Shown here piece by piece: positions 48,604 through 56,822 of a DNA stretch of 64,000 nt. The notes below the pieces were generated by a model. It worked only from the letters and a program-made list of their open reading frames with translations, made no database searches and had not been told where the DNA came from. The first letter of the stretch is position 1. Each line of letters starts with the position of its first letter. The stretch is from Gp6-AA40 sp963818645. Lineage in GTDB: Bacteria; Acidobacteriota; Vicinamibacteria; Vicinamibacterales; UBA2999. The translations under genes were made by a program, and so were the position numbers. Location: contig CAWFTF010000016.1 in the NCBI GenBank assembly GCA_963818645.1, positions 124,001 through 188,000 on the forward strand. The letters run 5' to 3'.

Positions 48604-49353
48604 TCAGGGCGCGAGTCTCTCTCTCGCCTTCTCTACGTCGCGGTGAAAGACAAAGAGCCGATCGGCGTTGCCATCGGGATCGGTGAAGTTGAACTGCTTG
48701 CCTTTGCGAAGCTTGATGCGAAGGTTCTTGTCCTGATAGTCCACCTGGAAGGCTTCCAGATCGTTCAACGACGCGGTGAACGCATCGTCCTTGTCAGCAG
48801 TCTCGTATCGAATGCCGTCAGCGGTCGCCACCAGTCGCCCCTGACACGAGCCCATACGATGTTTATGGACGACGGCGAGCGTTGCGTCGAGCCTGACCTC
48901 GCGAAATCGAAACGCGAGATCGCGAGGGCCTGGTTCAACGTCGATGGTCTGCGCGATTCCGTCGAACCCTTCGGCGGTCACGTTCACCTGGTGGGTGCCC
49001 GGCTTCACGTTCTCTGCGGTCAGCGGTGTCGTGCCAACGAACTGCCGATCGATGAAGACCTGCGCCTTCGGCACGTCGGCATCGATTCGCAGCGTGCCGG
49101 ATTCGAGCGGGGCCTCGGCGACGGGAGGTTCTGGCGCGGATGACTCTGGCTTCGCCGCTCGTGCAGCGGGACGTGGTGCTGCTGCCGGCCTGTCAGGCGA
49201 TGCGCTGGGCGATGTCGGGCGCGGCGCGGTGGAAGCGGGCGCGGCGGCTGGTTTCTCCGGCTCCACGCTCGTACGGCGCGAGCTGAGGATCACCAGCAAA
49301 CCAATAACCAGTGCGAAACAGAAAGTGGCAACAGCGAGAACGCGACGGTTCAC
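48604..49353 (-). CDS. PEGA-domain membrane-anchored protein
   Basis: 249 residues. N-terminal membrane anchor (about 5-24), then a Pro/Ala-rich linker (about 30-85), a PEGA domain (VPKAQVFIDRQFVGTTPL, then GTHQVNVTAEGF) and a C-terminal domain rich in charged residues (ADGIRYETADKDDAF) that is not recognised. PEGA domains are surface or periplasmic protein-interaction modules. Convergent with bcp, 2 bases apart. Confidence 0.75.
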   Translation of the reverse strand: MNRRVLAVATFCFALVIGLLVILSSRRTSVEPEKPAAAPASTAPRPTSPSASPDRPAAAPRPAARAAKPESSAPEPPVAEAPLESGTLRIDADVPKAQVFIDRQFVGTTPLTAENVKPGTHQVNVTAEGFDGIAQTIDVEPGPRDLAFRFREVRLDATLAVVHKHRMGSCQGRLVATADGIRYETADKDDAFTASLNDLEAFQVDYQDKNLRIKLRKGKQFNFTDPDGNADRLFVFHRDVEKARERLAP

Positions 49354-49360
49354 ATGTCGA

Positions 49361-49389
49361 TTCTACGCGAGCGACGCTTCAACTAGAAT
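49361..49389 (+). promoter_or_regulatory. Possible sigma-70 promoter of the 49410 operon
   Basis: TTCTAC, 17 bases, TAGAAT. The -10 box matches five of six; the -35 box is poor. It lies 21 bases before the gene and is the best match in the short divergent gap. Confidence 0.3.
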
Positions 49390-49409
49390 GCGCCGTGCGG
49401 AGGAATCAC

Positions 49410-50336
49410 ATGAAAGCGAGTGCCGCGCACGCGGCAGCAGTCGTCCTGCTCGTCGCGACCGCAGGTGCCTTCACGACGGCACAGGCGCAGGTAGACTTCA
49501 CGGGACAGTGGGCGCCGCTCTATCAGGAAGACACGATCGAGCGCGTTCCAGGCCCGGAGCTTGGTGACTACACGGGCTTGCCGCTCACCGAGGCCGGCCG
49601 GCTTCGCGCCGACAGCTGGGACGCCGATCGCATCTCGGTCGTCCAGGAGTATCAGTGCCGGCCGCACTCCGCAGACTACGGACTTCGAGGTCTCGCTCCA
49701 ATCCGCGTCTGGGCTGAATACGACGACGCCACTCAACGCATCGTCGCGTTCAATGTCCACATCGGCGCGTACGAGAACAAGAGAACGATCTACCTCGACG
49801 GTCGTCCGCATCCGCCCGACTATGCAGCGCACACGTTCCAGGGATTTTCGACAGGCGTGTGGGAAGGCAACACGCTGACGATCACCACCACCCACCTCAA
49901 GGCGAACTACCTGCGAAGGAACGGCGTGCCTCGAAGCGCCAAGGCTCGCCTCACCGAGCACTGGAACGTTCACGGCACCTATCTGACGATCACGAGCGTG
50001 CTCGAGGATCCAGTGGTCCTCACCGAGCCGCTCGTGCGCAGCCAGACATGGTTCCTGGATCCGGGGCAACGGGCAGGGCTCTTTCCGTGTGAGTACGTTC
50101 CTGAAGTGCCGGCCCCACCCGGAACCGTGCCACACCATCTGCCGGGAACGAACCCCAACTTGCAGGAGTACGTGGACTGGTATGGAGTGCCCGCCGAGGC
50201 CGCTCGCGGTGGGGCCGAAACCATCTATCCCGAGTACCAGCAGAAGCTGGAGAAGATCTACAAGCCCAAGGACAAATGCGAGCGTTACTGCAACTGCGTC
50301 GGGTTTGGCGGCTGTCTGTCTGTGACGAGCCCATGA
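49410..50336 (+). CDS. Secreted protein of unknown function (family A, first of two)
   Basis: 308 residues from the ATG at 49410, which has a CGGAGGA RBS; an earlier start would give a non-signal N-terminus. Signal peptide about 1-26 (cleavage near AQA-QV), then VDFTGQWAPLYQ. The central region GVWEGNTLTITTTHLKANYLRRNGVPR and a C-terminal Cys cluster (CERYCNCVGFGGC) are notable. The protein at 51397-52140 is related (VDFTGYW, YLRKNGVPYGA), so the two are paralogues. No enzymatic motif recognised. Overlaps the next gene by 4 bases. Confidence 0.7.
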   Translation: MKASAAHAAAVVLLVATAGAFTTAQAQVDFTGQWAPLYQEDTIERVPGPELGDYTGLPLTEAGRLRADSWDADRISVVQEYQCRPHSADYGLRGLAPIRVWAEYDDATQRIVAFNVHIGAYENKRTIYLDGRPHPPDYAAHTFQGFSTGVWEGNTLTITTTHLKANYLRRNGVPRSAKARLTEHWNVHGTYLTITSVLEDPVVLTEPLVRSQTWFLDPGQRAGLFPCEYVPEVPAPPGTVPHHLPGTNPNLQEYVDWYGVPAEAARGGAETIYPEYQQKLEKIYKPKDKCERYCNCVGFGGCLSVTSP

Positions 50337-51307
50337 CCCAGATGCGCTTCAAGCCTCTCATCGCGGCGGCAATCGCGGTCACCGGGCTCGCGATCGGCAC
50401 AACGACGTCGATCGCCCAGGGGCAGCCACCAGGCGCCTCGACGCCGCCTGTCGGCATGCTCCACGTGCAGCGCAACGTGCACATGCTCGTGGTCGACGGC
50501 ATGAACATCGCGGTGCAGGTTGGCGACGATGGCGTGCTGCTGGTGGATGCCGCGACAGCCGCGGTGGCACCACAGGTGATTGCGGCTATTCGAACGCTGT
50601 CCCCGAAGCCGATTCACACCATCATCAACACGCACGTGCATCCGGATCACACCGGCGGTAACGAGTCGCTGGTCAAGCAGCGCGGCACGGGTGCTCCACA
50701 AGCGGTCCGCGTCATCGCGCATCAGACGGTGCAGGACCGGATGATCGCTGCGGCGCCCGCAGGCTCGAGCGGCGGCTTTCGCCTGAACGCGGTTATCACG
50801 TTGCCGATCAACAACACCTACGACACGCCGACGAAAGACTTCTTCCTCAATGGCGAGCCGGTCGTGATCTACCACGCTCCCGCCGCACACACCGACGGCG
50901 ACAGCCTGGTGCACTTCCGCAGCTCTGACGTGATCGCGGTCGGTGACGTGTTCACCCCCGATCGGTATCCGATCATCGATCGCGCAACGGGCGGCTCGGT
51001 TCAGGGCCTGATCGCCGCGTTGAACCACATCCTCGAGATCACCGTGCCCGCGCGCTTTCAGGAAGGCGGCACGTACGTGATCCCCGGGCACGGACGTCTC
51101 TCCGACGAAGCCGACGTCGTCGAGTATCGCGACATGGTCACCATCATTCGCGACCGTGTGCAGGACCTGATCGGCAAAGGACTGACATGGGAACAGGTGA
51201 AGGCGGCGCAGCCGTCGCGTGACTACGACATCGAGTACGACGCCCCGGGCGGCGCAGCCCCCGATGCCTTCGTCGAAGCGATTTACCGTAGCCTGACGGC
51301 GAAGTAG
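50333..51307 (+). CDS. Secreted metallo-beta-lactamase-fold hydrolase
   Basis: 324 residues from the ATG at 50333 (ATGA overlap with the preceding stop). Signal peptide about 1-28. Zinc motif THVHPDHTGG (HxHxDH) followed by His in AAHTDGD and by GHGR near the C-terminus, giving two metal sites. Similar to MBL-fold enzymes with broad hydrolase roles; not clearly a beta-lactamase. It sits between the two paralogous secreted proteins and is translationally coupled to the first. Confidence 0.85.
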   Translation: MTQMRFKPLIAAAIAVTGLAIGTTTSIAQGQPPGASTPPVGMLHVQRNVHMLVVDGMNIAVQVGDDGVLLVDAATAAVAPQVIAAIRTLSPKPIHTIINTHVHPDHTGGNESLVKQRGTGAPQAVRVIAHQTVQDRMIAAAPAGSSGGFRLNAVITLPINNTYDTPTKDFFLNGEPVVIYHAPAAHTDGDSLVHFRSSDVIAVGDVFTPDRYPIIDRATGGSVQGLIAALNHILEITVPARFQEGGTYVIPGHGRLSDEADVVEYRDMVTIIRDRVQDLIGKGLTWEQVKAAQPSRDYDIEYDAPGGAAPDAFVEAIYRSLTAK

Positions 51308-51310
51308 AAG

Positions 51311-51337
51311 GTAAAGGTCAAAGGTCAAAGTGGGAAG
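51311..51337. repeat. AAAGGTC heptad array behind the MBL-fold gene
   Basis: GTAAAGGTC AAAGGTC AAAGTGG GAAGTAA: two perfect and two degenerate units of the reverse complement of the word at 21057 and 28646. It overlaps the likely start region of the next gene. Confidence 0.7.
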
Positions 51338-51396
51338 TAAGAGTGGAAAGTCGTCCTCACCTCTCCTGCTGTTCCTGATCTCGCTGGCGGGCACGA

Positions 51397-52140
51397 GTGG
51401 ACGCACAAGGACCGCCTGCGGGTGGACGAGGCGCGGCGCCACCGCGATCGCCGCGCGAGGCCGCGCCGGTTGATTTCACCGGCTACTGGGTGTCAGTGGT
51501 CACTGAAGACTGGCGATGGCGAATGGTGACGCCCGCCAAAGGCGACTTCGCAGGCGTCCCGCTCACACCGGCCGCCCGCAAGCTCGGTCTCGCCTGGGAT
51601 CCCGTGAAGGACGATACCGCGAAGGAGCAATGCAAGGCGTACGGCGCTGCCGCAATCATGCGCGTACCAGGCCGGCTGCACATCACATGGCAGGACGACT
51701 ACACGTTGAAGATAGAGACTGATGCGGGCACGCAGACGCGTCTGCTGCGCTTCCGCAGCAGTGACACGACTGATCCGCGCCCGTCCTGGCAGGGCAACTC
51801 CACGGCGCAGTGGGAGGGCATCGTCCGCGGAACCGGCGCACCCGACTTTCTTCCGATCGCACTCAACCCGCGCGAAGGCACGCGCGGTCGTTCGCTCGAA
51901 GTGGTCACGACGAACCTGCGCCCGGGATACCTCCGCAAGAACGGCGTGCCCTACGGCGCCCGCACCACAGTGCGCGAGTTCTACGATCTGTCAACCGAGA
52001 GAAACGGCGACGTCTGGTTCACGGTGACGACAATCGTGGAGGATCCCGAGTACCTCACCGAACCGTTCGTCACCAGCACGAATTTCAAGAAACAGGCGGA
52101 CGCGACCGGCTGGAATCCGAGGCCGTGCACCGCGAGATGA
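51397..52140 (+). CDS. Secreted protein of unknown function (family A, second of two)
   Basis: 247 residues from a GTG at 51397, though the N-terminal PPAGGRGAAPPR looks like the region after a signal peptide. A typical signal core (PLLLFLISLAGTS) is present just upstream in another frame (from a GTG at 51330), so an indel near 51395 probably separates the signal from the mature part. Similar to the 49410 protein in VDFTGYW, YLRKNGVPYGA and TTIVEDPEYLTEPFV. Function unknown. Convergent with the 52150 gene. Confidence 0.65.
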   Translation: MDAQGPPAGGRGAAPPRSPREAAPVDFTGYWVSVVTEDWRWRMVTPAKGDFAGVPLTPAARKLGLAWDPVKDDTAKEQCKAYGAAAIMRVPGRLHITWQDDYTLKIETDAGTQTRLLRFRSSDTTDPRPSWQGNSTAQWEGIVRGTGAPDFLPIALNPREGTRGRSLEVVTTNLRPGYLRKNGVPYGARTTVREFYDLSTERNGDVWFTVTTIVEDPEYLTEPFVTSTNFKKQADATGWNPRPCTAR

Positions 52141-52149
52141 GCAACCCCG

Positions 52150-52479
52150 TTACTTCTTCGCTGTCGCCGTCGTCGTCGTCGAGAGCTTGATGGCCTGCGC
52201 CATCATCATCTTGTTCTGCTCCATGTAGTCGACGGAGATTCGCTCGCCCACCTTCAGCGCCGTCGCATCCAGCTTCTCCTTGCCGCGCGTGACCGTCGTC
52301 TTCTTGTCGAGCATCACGGTCAGGTTCTTGCCGTCGGTGGTCTTGATCTCGACGTGCTCACCGTTGATGCTGGCGACCGTGCCGAGCGCCTTGTGCACGT
52401 GACCTTCGTGGGCCAGCGCGACGACCGGGAGGGCGAGCGCGGCGGTGACAGCGAGAGCGACAATCCAGTTCGTTTTCAT
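52150..52479 (-). CDS. Small periplasmic protein, DUF5666-like
   Basis: 109 residues. Signal peptide about 1-23 (cleavage near ALA-HE), then a His-containing HEGHVHK start and a small beta domain (ALGTVASINGEHVEIKTTDG, then VGERISVDY). This matches the shape of DUF5666/CusF-like small metal-binding domains. It is the last gene of the set with cytochrome c, the barrel and the His/Cys-rich protein. Metal binding is inferred. Confidence 0.6.
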   Translation of the reverse strand: MKTNWIVALAVTAALALPVVALAHEGHVHKALGTVASINGEHVEIKTTDGKNLTVMLDKKTTVTRGKEKLDATALKVGERISVDYMEQNKMMMAQAIKLSTTTTATAKK

Positions 52480-53063
52480 TGCGGTGCCCCTTCGTTAAGA
52501 AAGCGTTCCTCTTCGAGTTCCAGACGGATTTCCTGCGGCGATCGCGGATTGCGATCCTTCATCGCATCGAGCTCAGCGGGCGTCAGGTTCGGCAGATGAC
52601 GCATGAAGTGCACCAGCTGCCACGAGGCCTGCTCGCCCGTAGCGGTCCCGGTTCCCCAGCCTGGCATTCCGGTAAACCTGATCCCGTGTTCGATCACATA
52701 AAACAGTTCGCCATCCGAGAGATCCTGCGTGGCGGGAAGCCGCATGTCGGGTGCCCTCGGATACAGGCCTTGCCCCATCTCGGTCTTGCCGCTTCCATCG
52801 TTGGCGTGGCACGTGGCGCAATGGTCTGCGTAGTGTGCCATGCCTTCCGCGATCACGTCGGCTGAAAGGGGAATCGGGTTCGGCAGTACGCGGGCAGAGG
52901 AGGGGATCGCCATCGAACGTGCCGACCGTGCAACCAACGCCTCGATGCGACCCGGTTCCACCCGCGTGCTCAGCCCGGTGGATTTGAGATACGCGAATCC
53001 CGCCGCCGACAGAAACACCGCGGCTGTGACGAGACCGAGCAAGACGTAGCTGATTGCGCGCAT
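52476..53063 (-). CDS. Membrane-anchored cytochrome c
   Basis: 195 residues. N-terminal anchor/signal (about 5-27), one haem c site CATCH in HCATCHANDGSGKTEMG, and a Met ligand plausible in TGMPGW. Class I cytochrome c fold. Overlaps the small periplasmic protein gene by 4 bases and follows the barrel gene by 2 bases. It carries electrons in the periplasm, partner unknown. Confidence 0.85.
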   Translation of the reverse strand: MRAISYVLLGLVTAAVFLSAAGFAYLKSTGLSTRVEPGRIEALVARSARSMAIPSSARVLPNPIPLSADVIAEGMAHYADHCATCHANDGSGKTEMGQGLYPRAPDMRLPATQDLSDGELFYVIEHGIRFTGMPGWGTGTATGEQASWQLVHFMRHLPNLTPAELDAMKDRNPRSPQEIRLELEEERFLNEGAPQ

Positions 53064-53065
53064 GT

Positions 53066-54361
53066 CTACATCCGAAGCTGCGCCGGGCGGAGCGTCAGAT
53101 ACACGCTGAAGCCCGGATTGAATCGGTCTCCGTATTCTGGCTGCAGGCTGCTCGGCACGATTCCGGCCGACACCGCGGCTCCGAAACCTGGCGTGAGTCC
53201 CTTCCAGGCGCTCAAGTATCGCGTGTACCCGCCCTGAAGTTTCGCGACGTTAAAGATGCCATGCTCGGGGACAGCCAGGTCATGGCCGCTCTTCTCCGCC
53301 CATTCGAAGCGGCCGTACCACGCGTGACGATCGCGAACATTGACGCTGCCCTCGATCAACACGGCGTTCGTCGCGTCTCCCCCGCTCTCGGCATTGCGGC
53401 CCCAACCGAACGTCGTCGCCCACATCACATTCTCGAGCGTCGTGCGGTGATACGTCGCCGACGCGGTCAGCCGACTGATGTCCACGGGCAGATCGCCGTC
53501 ATGCCCGGGTTCGGCCTCGTTCAGCCGCCCACCAGAGAACTGCAGCGACCAGTGTGAGGACGGAAGAAACCACCCACGCCCGGACCAGGAGTCCATCGCT
53601 GCGAAGTCGAAGTTGGTGCGCGTCTCGTCAGGCTCGCGCCCGTTGAATACGGACCCCTCCACCTTCCAGCGCGGCGCGTAGAGACCTGCGGTGACGACGC
53701 CAAACGTGATGTGAGTGGAGTCGAACCAGTGATGCGTCATCGGAGCAATGGGGTTGGGCAAACCGGAGACGCGATGCATGAACGCGACGGGGCCAAGCGC
53801 CGGTTCTCCGACGGGCCCGCCATAGAGCTCCAGCCGTAGACCTTTTCCAAGCGGACGGTTGTACTGCGCTGCAAGCTCCATGAACAGATCGTGTGGGTGC
53901 TGCCGATCGTGGATCGTCTCGCCTTCGCAGACCTCGCCCGTGGCCAGGAGATTAGGATACCCACACCCTCCGATTGTCCACGGTTCGAAACTCACCATCG
54001 CGCGGAGCGTCACCTGGCCGCCGCCAGCGGAGCGCCGTGCCATCCCCATCAACCAATTGATGCTGCCGGTCTGTTCGCTCCCCCGGTCGCCACTCTCGTG
54101 CAAGTACTGCAGGAACGCAGCGCCATGGCCCATGAACATCCATCCCTTGCTCTGCGCGTGCACGGCATACATCGGCGATTCGTCAGGCAACCACGACGTC
54201 CCGGAGCCGTCCCTCGTTGCAGGAATGCCCTGATCTCCGGTCTGCGCATGTCCTGCGTGCGCATCGTGCGGTTCCTGCGCGGCGACACTCGCTCCACCAC
54301 TGATAACAAGCAGGATGAATCCGTATCGCGCAACCAGTTTCCGGTCCAAACACACGTACAT
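53066..54361 (-). CDS. Outer-membrane beta-barrel-like protein of a metal-type module
   Basis: 431 residues from the ATG at 54361, which has the RBS GGGGGAG; a TTG at 54382 is less likely. Signal peptide about 1-28. The mature start is His-rich (HDAHAGHAQTGDQG). The rest alternates aromatic and polar strands, with MGHGAAFLQYLHE and FDSTHITFGVVTAGLYAP, and ends near LTLRPAQLRM. Homologues of this kind often lie in copper or arsenic resistance islands, but no such enzyme is here. Function not established. Confidence 0.6.
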   Translation of the reverse strand: MYVCLDRKLVARYGFILLVISGGASVAAQEPHDAHAGHAQTGDQGIPATRDGSGTSWLPDESPMYAVHAQSKGWMFMGHGAAFLQYLHESGDRGSEQTGSINWLMGMARRSAGGGQVTLRAMVSFEPWTIGGCGYPNLLATGEVCEGETIHDRQHPHDLFMELAAQYNRPLGKGLRLELYGGPVGEPALGPVAFMHRVSGLPNPIAPMTHHWFDSTHITFGVVTAGLYAPRWKVEGSVFNGREPDETRTNFDFAAMDSWSGRGWFLPSSHWSLQFSGGRLNEAEPGHDGDLPVDISRLTASATYHRTTLENVMWATTFGWGRNAESGGDATNAVLIEGSVNVRDRHAWYGRFEWAEKSGHDLAVPEHGIFNVAKLQGGYTRYLSAWKGLTPGFGAAVSAGIVPSSLQPEYGDRFNPGFSVYLTLRPAQLRM

Positions 54362-54414
54362 AGCTCCCCCACGCCGTAACAAAGGGTTCGGTACACGTCG
54401 TGATGGAGGACGGA

Positions 54415-54834
54415 CTAGACGCGAAGGGGCGTGCGGAGAGAGGGAGGGCTCGCTGCTGGAATAGACCGCATCGTGACCATCGACACGTCTCTCGCTCGAT
54501 GGTCGATGACCATGCAGGACGTCAGTTCGATGGCGGGCGCCTCGATTCCTGTTTTCGTAGCCGCGATCGAAGCCAGCGACCTGTCATCGTCCGCGCAGCA
54601 GGTTGACGCTGACACTCCTGGCGCGCAGCACGGAGCCTTGGCGTTATCCGCATTCGGCTCATGCTTCGCTGTGTGATGATGCCCCGACATCGACCCGGCC
54701 GGCGCGTGATGGGCGTGCGCAGCCGAATCAGTTCGATGGGCTCCTTCTGCGCAGGACACGTCACAGATCGCGCGTGCCAGTGGCGCAGCGGCGAGCACGA
54801 TCACGACAACGAGCGAGACGAGGCGTCCGCGCAT
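54415..54834 (-). CDS. Secreted His/Cys-rich small protein
   Basis: 139 residues from the ATG at 54834, which has the RBS TAGGAAG; an ATG at 54879 would add 15 basic residues. Signal peptide about 1-22 (cleavage near ARA-IC). The mature part has CDVSC, HAHHAP, SGHHHTAKH, CCAP and CCADDD: seven Cys and at least eight His in about 60 residues. The pattern suggests transition-metal binding, likely copper. No family recognised. First gene of the cluster that continues with the barrel and cytochrome c. Confidence 0.65.
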   Translation of the reverse strand: MRGRLVSLVVVIVLAAAPLARAICDVSCAEGAHRTDSAAHAHHAPAGSMSGHHHTAKHEPNADNAKAPCCAPGVSASTCCADDDRSLASIAATKTGIEAPAIELTSCMVIDHRARDVSMVTMRSIPAASPPSLRTPLRV

Positions 54835-54850
54835 CCACTTCCTACGATAA

Positions 54851-54864
54851 CCGGTTTCAACCGG
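54851..54864. promoter_or_regulatory. Palindrome upstream of the His/Cys-rich gene
   Basis: CCGGTT-TC-AACCGG, perfect 6-bp arms, 17 bases before the ATG at 54834. A second hairpin GCCCGG/CCGGGC lies at 54899-54918. Either could be an operator of a metal-sensing repressor; no regulator gene is adjacent. Confidence 0.3.
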
Positions 54865-54943
54865 GCGCAACCTGAACACTTCCTGAACGATTGGTCAGGC
54901 CCGGGCATATCACCGGGCGAGTCAGAACTGCTAGACTTGGGCC

Positions 54944-55795
54944 GTGCGCGGCTTATTGACGCGTCGGCGATCGGCCATCCTGATGTTGGCGCTTCTCGCG
55001 CTGCTCGCCGCGTCGGTCGTCGTCGAGGCACAGTTTCGTCGCCGCGGTGGCGGCGGTTTCCAGCGCGGGTTCGGCGTTCGCGTCGCCAAGCCGGAAGACT
55101 TCGTCGGTGGGTTTCAGTTCTGTCGCGTCGCGTACAACAGCGACTTCCGCGGTGACGGCGGCAACTGGAGCGTCGACTACCCTCGCGCCGACATCAATCT
55201 CTCGATTCGCCTGTCGGAGTTGACGCGCGCCTACGTCAGCATGGACTCCGGCGGCGAGCCGATCCCGCTCCTCATCAGGCTCACTGACGATGTGATGTTC
55301 GAGTGCCCGTTCATCATGATGACGGAGGTCGGCTCGGCATCGATCAGCGACGAGGAAGCCGCGCGCCTGCGGTTATACCTTCAGAAGGGCGGCTTCCTGT
55401 GGGCCGACGACTTCTGGGGCAGCTACGCGTGGGAGTGGTGGACGGCGCAGTTCAGCAAGGTGCTGCCGCCGTCCGAGTATCCCATCATCGATCTGCCGCC
55501 AAATCACCCACTGTTCTCAGCGCAATTCCAGATCACGAAGGTGCCGCAGATCGCCTCGATCGGGCACTGGGCGAGCACTGGTGGTGGTACGTCTGAGCGC
55601 GGCGAGGACAGCGCCGTCGCGCACGCGCGCGCCGTACTCGACAAGCACGGCAACATCATGGTGCTGATGACGCACAACACCGATCTGGGCGACTCATTCG
55701 AGCGCGAGGCCGACGACCCGCAGTACTTCTACCAGATGTCCGTGCCTGGCTACGCGTTCGGCATCAACACGCTGCTGTACGCGCTGACGCACTAG
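54944..55795 (+). CDS. Secreted DUF4159 protein (paralogue)
   Basis: 283 residues from a GTG; an ATG at residue 14 is possible. Signal peptide about 1-31 (cleavage near VEA-QF). Shares with the 45814 protein VDYPRADINLSIRLSEL, GGFLWADDFWG, LPPSEYP and MTHNTD; Arg/Gly-rich near the start of the mature part (RRRGGGGFQRG). Function unknown. Confidence 0.8.
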   Translation: MRGLLTRRRSAILMLALLALLAASVVVEAQFRRRGGGGFQRGFGVRVAKPEDFVGGFQFCRVAYNSDFRGDGGNWSVDYPRADINLSIRLSELTRAYVSMDSGGEPIPLLIRLTDDVMFECPFIMMTEVGSASISDEEAARLRLYLQKGGFLWADDFWGSYAWEWWTAQFSKVLPPSEYPIIDLPPNHPLFSAQFQITKVPQIASIGHWASTGGGTSERGEDSAVAHARAVLDKHGNIMVLMTHNTDLGDSFEREADDPQYFYQMSVPGYAFGINTLLYALTH

Positions 55796-55800
55796 GTCGG

Positions 55801-55857
55801 TCCTCAGTCCTCAGGTCTCGCAGTCCTCAGTCTCTCGGTCCACGGTCCGGAGTCCTG
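55801..55857. repeat. Left arm of a heptad locus flanking a broken gene
   Basis: Units such as GGTCCTC AGTCCTC AGGTCTC AGTCCTC AGTCTCT CGGTCCA CGGTCCG GAGTCCT. Reverse partner at 56183-56226. Same word as 33132-33217. Confidence 0.75.
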
Positions 55858-55858
55858 C

Positions 55859-56220
55859 ATGGTTCCATTCGTTGCGCTTCCCGGTGAACAGCGGCAAGCT
55901 TGTTGCCATCTAGCTCACACTGACCCGCTCTATCAGCACACGCACGACTTTCCGCGCGACGAATGGTTGGCCTGCGTGCACAGATACGTCGCGCCGCGGT
56001 CTCGGTGCCGAGCAACCTTGTTGAAGGAAACGCGCGAAGTGGTGAGCGGGACTACTTGAGATTTCTCAACATCGCGCTCGGGTCGGCCTGCGAGGTCAAT
56101 TACCTCGCATCTCTCACACTTGAACTGGGCTACGCATCGGAGCAGAGGCTCAGCGTGGGCGTGGCATCATTAACGGCAGCGACCGAGGACCGCGAGACCG
56201 AGGATCGGAGACCGAGGACT
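55859..56220 (+). pseudogene. Four-helix-bundle (S23-type) protein remnant
   Basis: Two fragments in different frames: LYQHTHDFPRDEW (to about 55968) and GLRAQIRRAAVSVPSNLVEGNAR followed by DYLRFLNIALGSACEV (from about 55969). Together they match the four-helix-bundle family whose hallmark is RRAAVSxPSNIxEG. The first about 40 codons are also broken by a stop or shift. No RBS was found. It lies between the two arms of a heptad repeat (55801 and 56183), as if that repeat had gathered round it. Confidence 0.7.
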
Positions 56221-56226
56221 GCTGGA
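56183..56226. repeat. Right arm of a heptad locus flanking a broken gene
   Basis: ACCGAGG ACCGCGAG ACCGAGG ATCGGAG ACCGAGG ACT; reverse complement of the left-arm word (CCTCGGT). The arms are about 330 bases apart, unlike the short spacers elsewhere. Confidence 0.75.
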
Positions 56227-56227
56227 C

Positions 56228-56818
56228 CTAGCCCGGGTACTTCCCTTCGAAGACCAACTCAGTGATCGGTCGGCGCGTGTTCGGTGATTCGCGCTTCTGA
56301 AAGTCTTCGGGCAGCACCGTGATGGGACCTGGTCGTCCGACTGCGGCCATCGCTTCAACCTGAAAATCGTCGGGGATGTTCAGCGTCGTCTTCGCACGTG
56401 CGTAGTCGAAGCCGGCCATGCCATGGACGACGAGGCCTTTCAGCGTGCCCTGCAGTGCGAGGTTCTCCCACGCCGCACCGGTGTCGTAGCTGTGCGTGAT
56501 GAGTGCACGGCCTGTCTGCTCGTTGGTCTTGCGCGAGATGAAAAGCAGAAGAACAGCGGCGTTGCGGCACCAGACCTGATTGCGCTCGACCAGCAGGCCG
56601 AAGAAGAGCGGCCAGTGCTCCGAGTCGCGGTGTGCGTAGAGGATGCGCCAGGGATGCGTATTGCCGGCGGAAGGTGCCCAGCGGGCAGCCTCGAAGAGCA
56701 CATTGAGTTCGTCCTGCGAGATCGACTCACCGGACATTGCGCGCGGCGACCAACGATCGACGAAAAGACCATCAACCGGATGATCGGCCTTGCGATGGTC
56801 CCGTCCGCGAACCGGCAC
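56228..56818 (-). CDS. Nitroreductase-family flavoprotein
   Basis: 196 residues from a GTG, 4 bases after the hydrolase stop. FMN-dependent NAD(P)H oxidoreductase fold: DRWSPRAMSGE, then FEAARWAPSAGNTHPWRILY (the FMN-binding RxAPSxxNxQPW-type motif), YDTGAAWENLALQGT and VGRPG at the C-terminal part. Length fits the small nitroreductase group. Substrate unknown. Confidence 0.88.
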   Translation of the reverse strand: MPVRGRDHRKADHPVDGLFVDRWSPRAMSGESISQDELNVLFEAARWAPSAGNTHPWRILYAHRDSEHWPLFFGLLVERNQVWCRNAAVLLLFISRKTNEQTGRALITHSYDTGAAWENLALQGTLKGLVVHGMAGFDYARAKTTLNIPDDFQVEAMAAVGRPGPITVLPEDFQKRESPNTRRPITELVFEGKYPG

Positions 56819-56822
56819 AGGG

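Noticed and set aside
55859..56220. Intact four-helix-bundle gene
   Set aside because: The two conserved parts are in different frames and there is no RBS.
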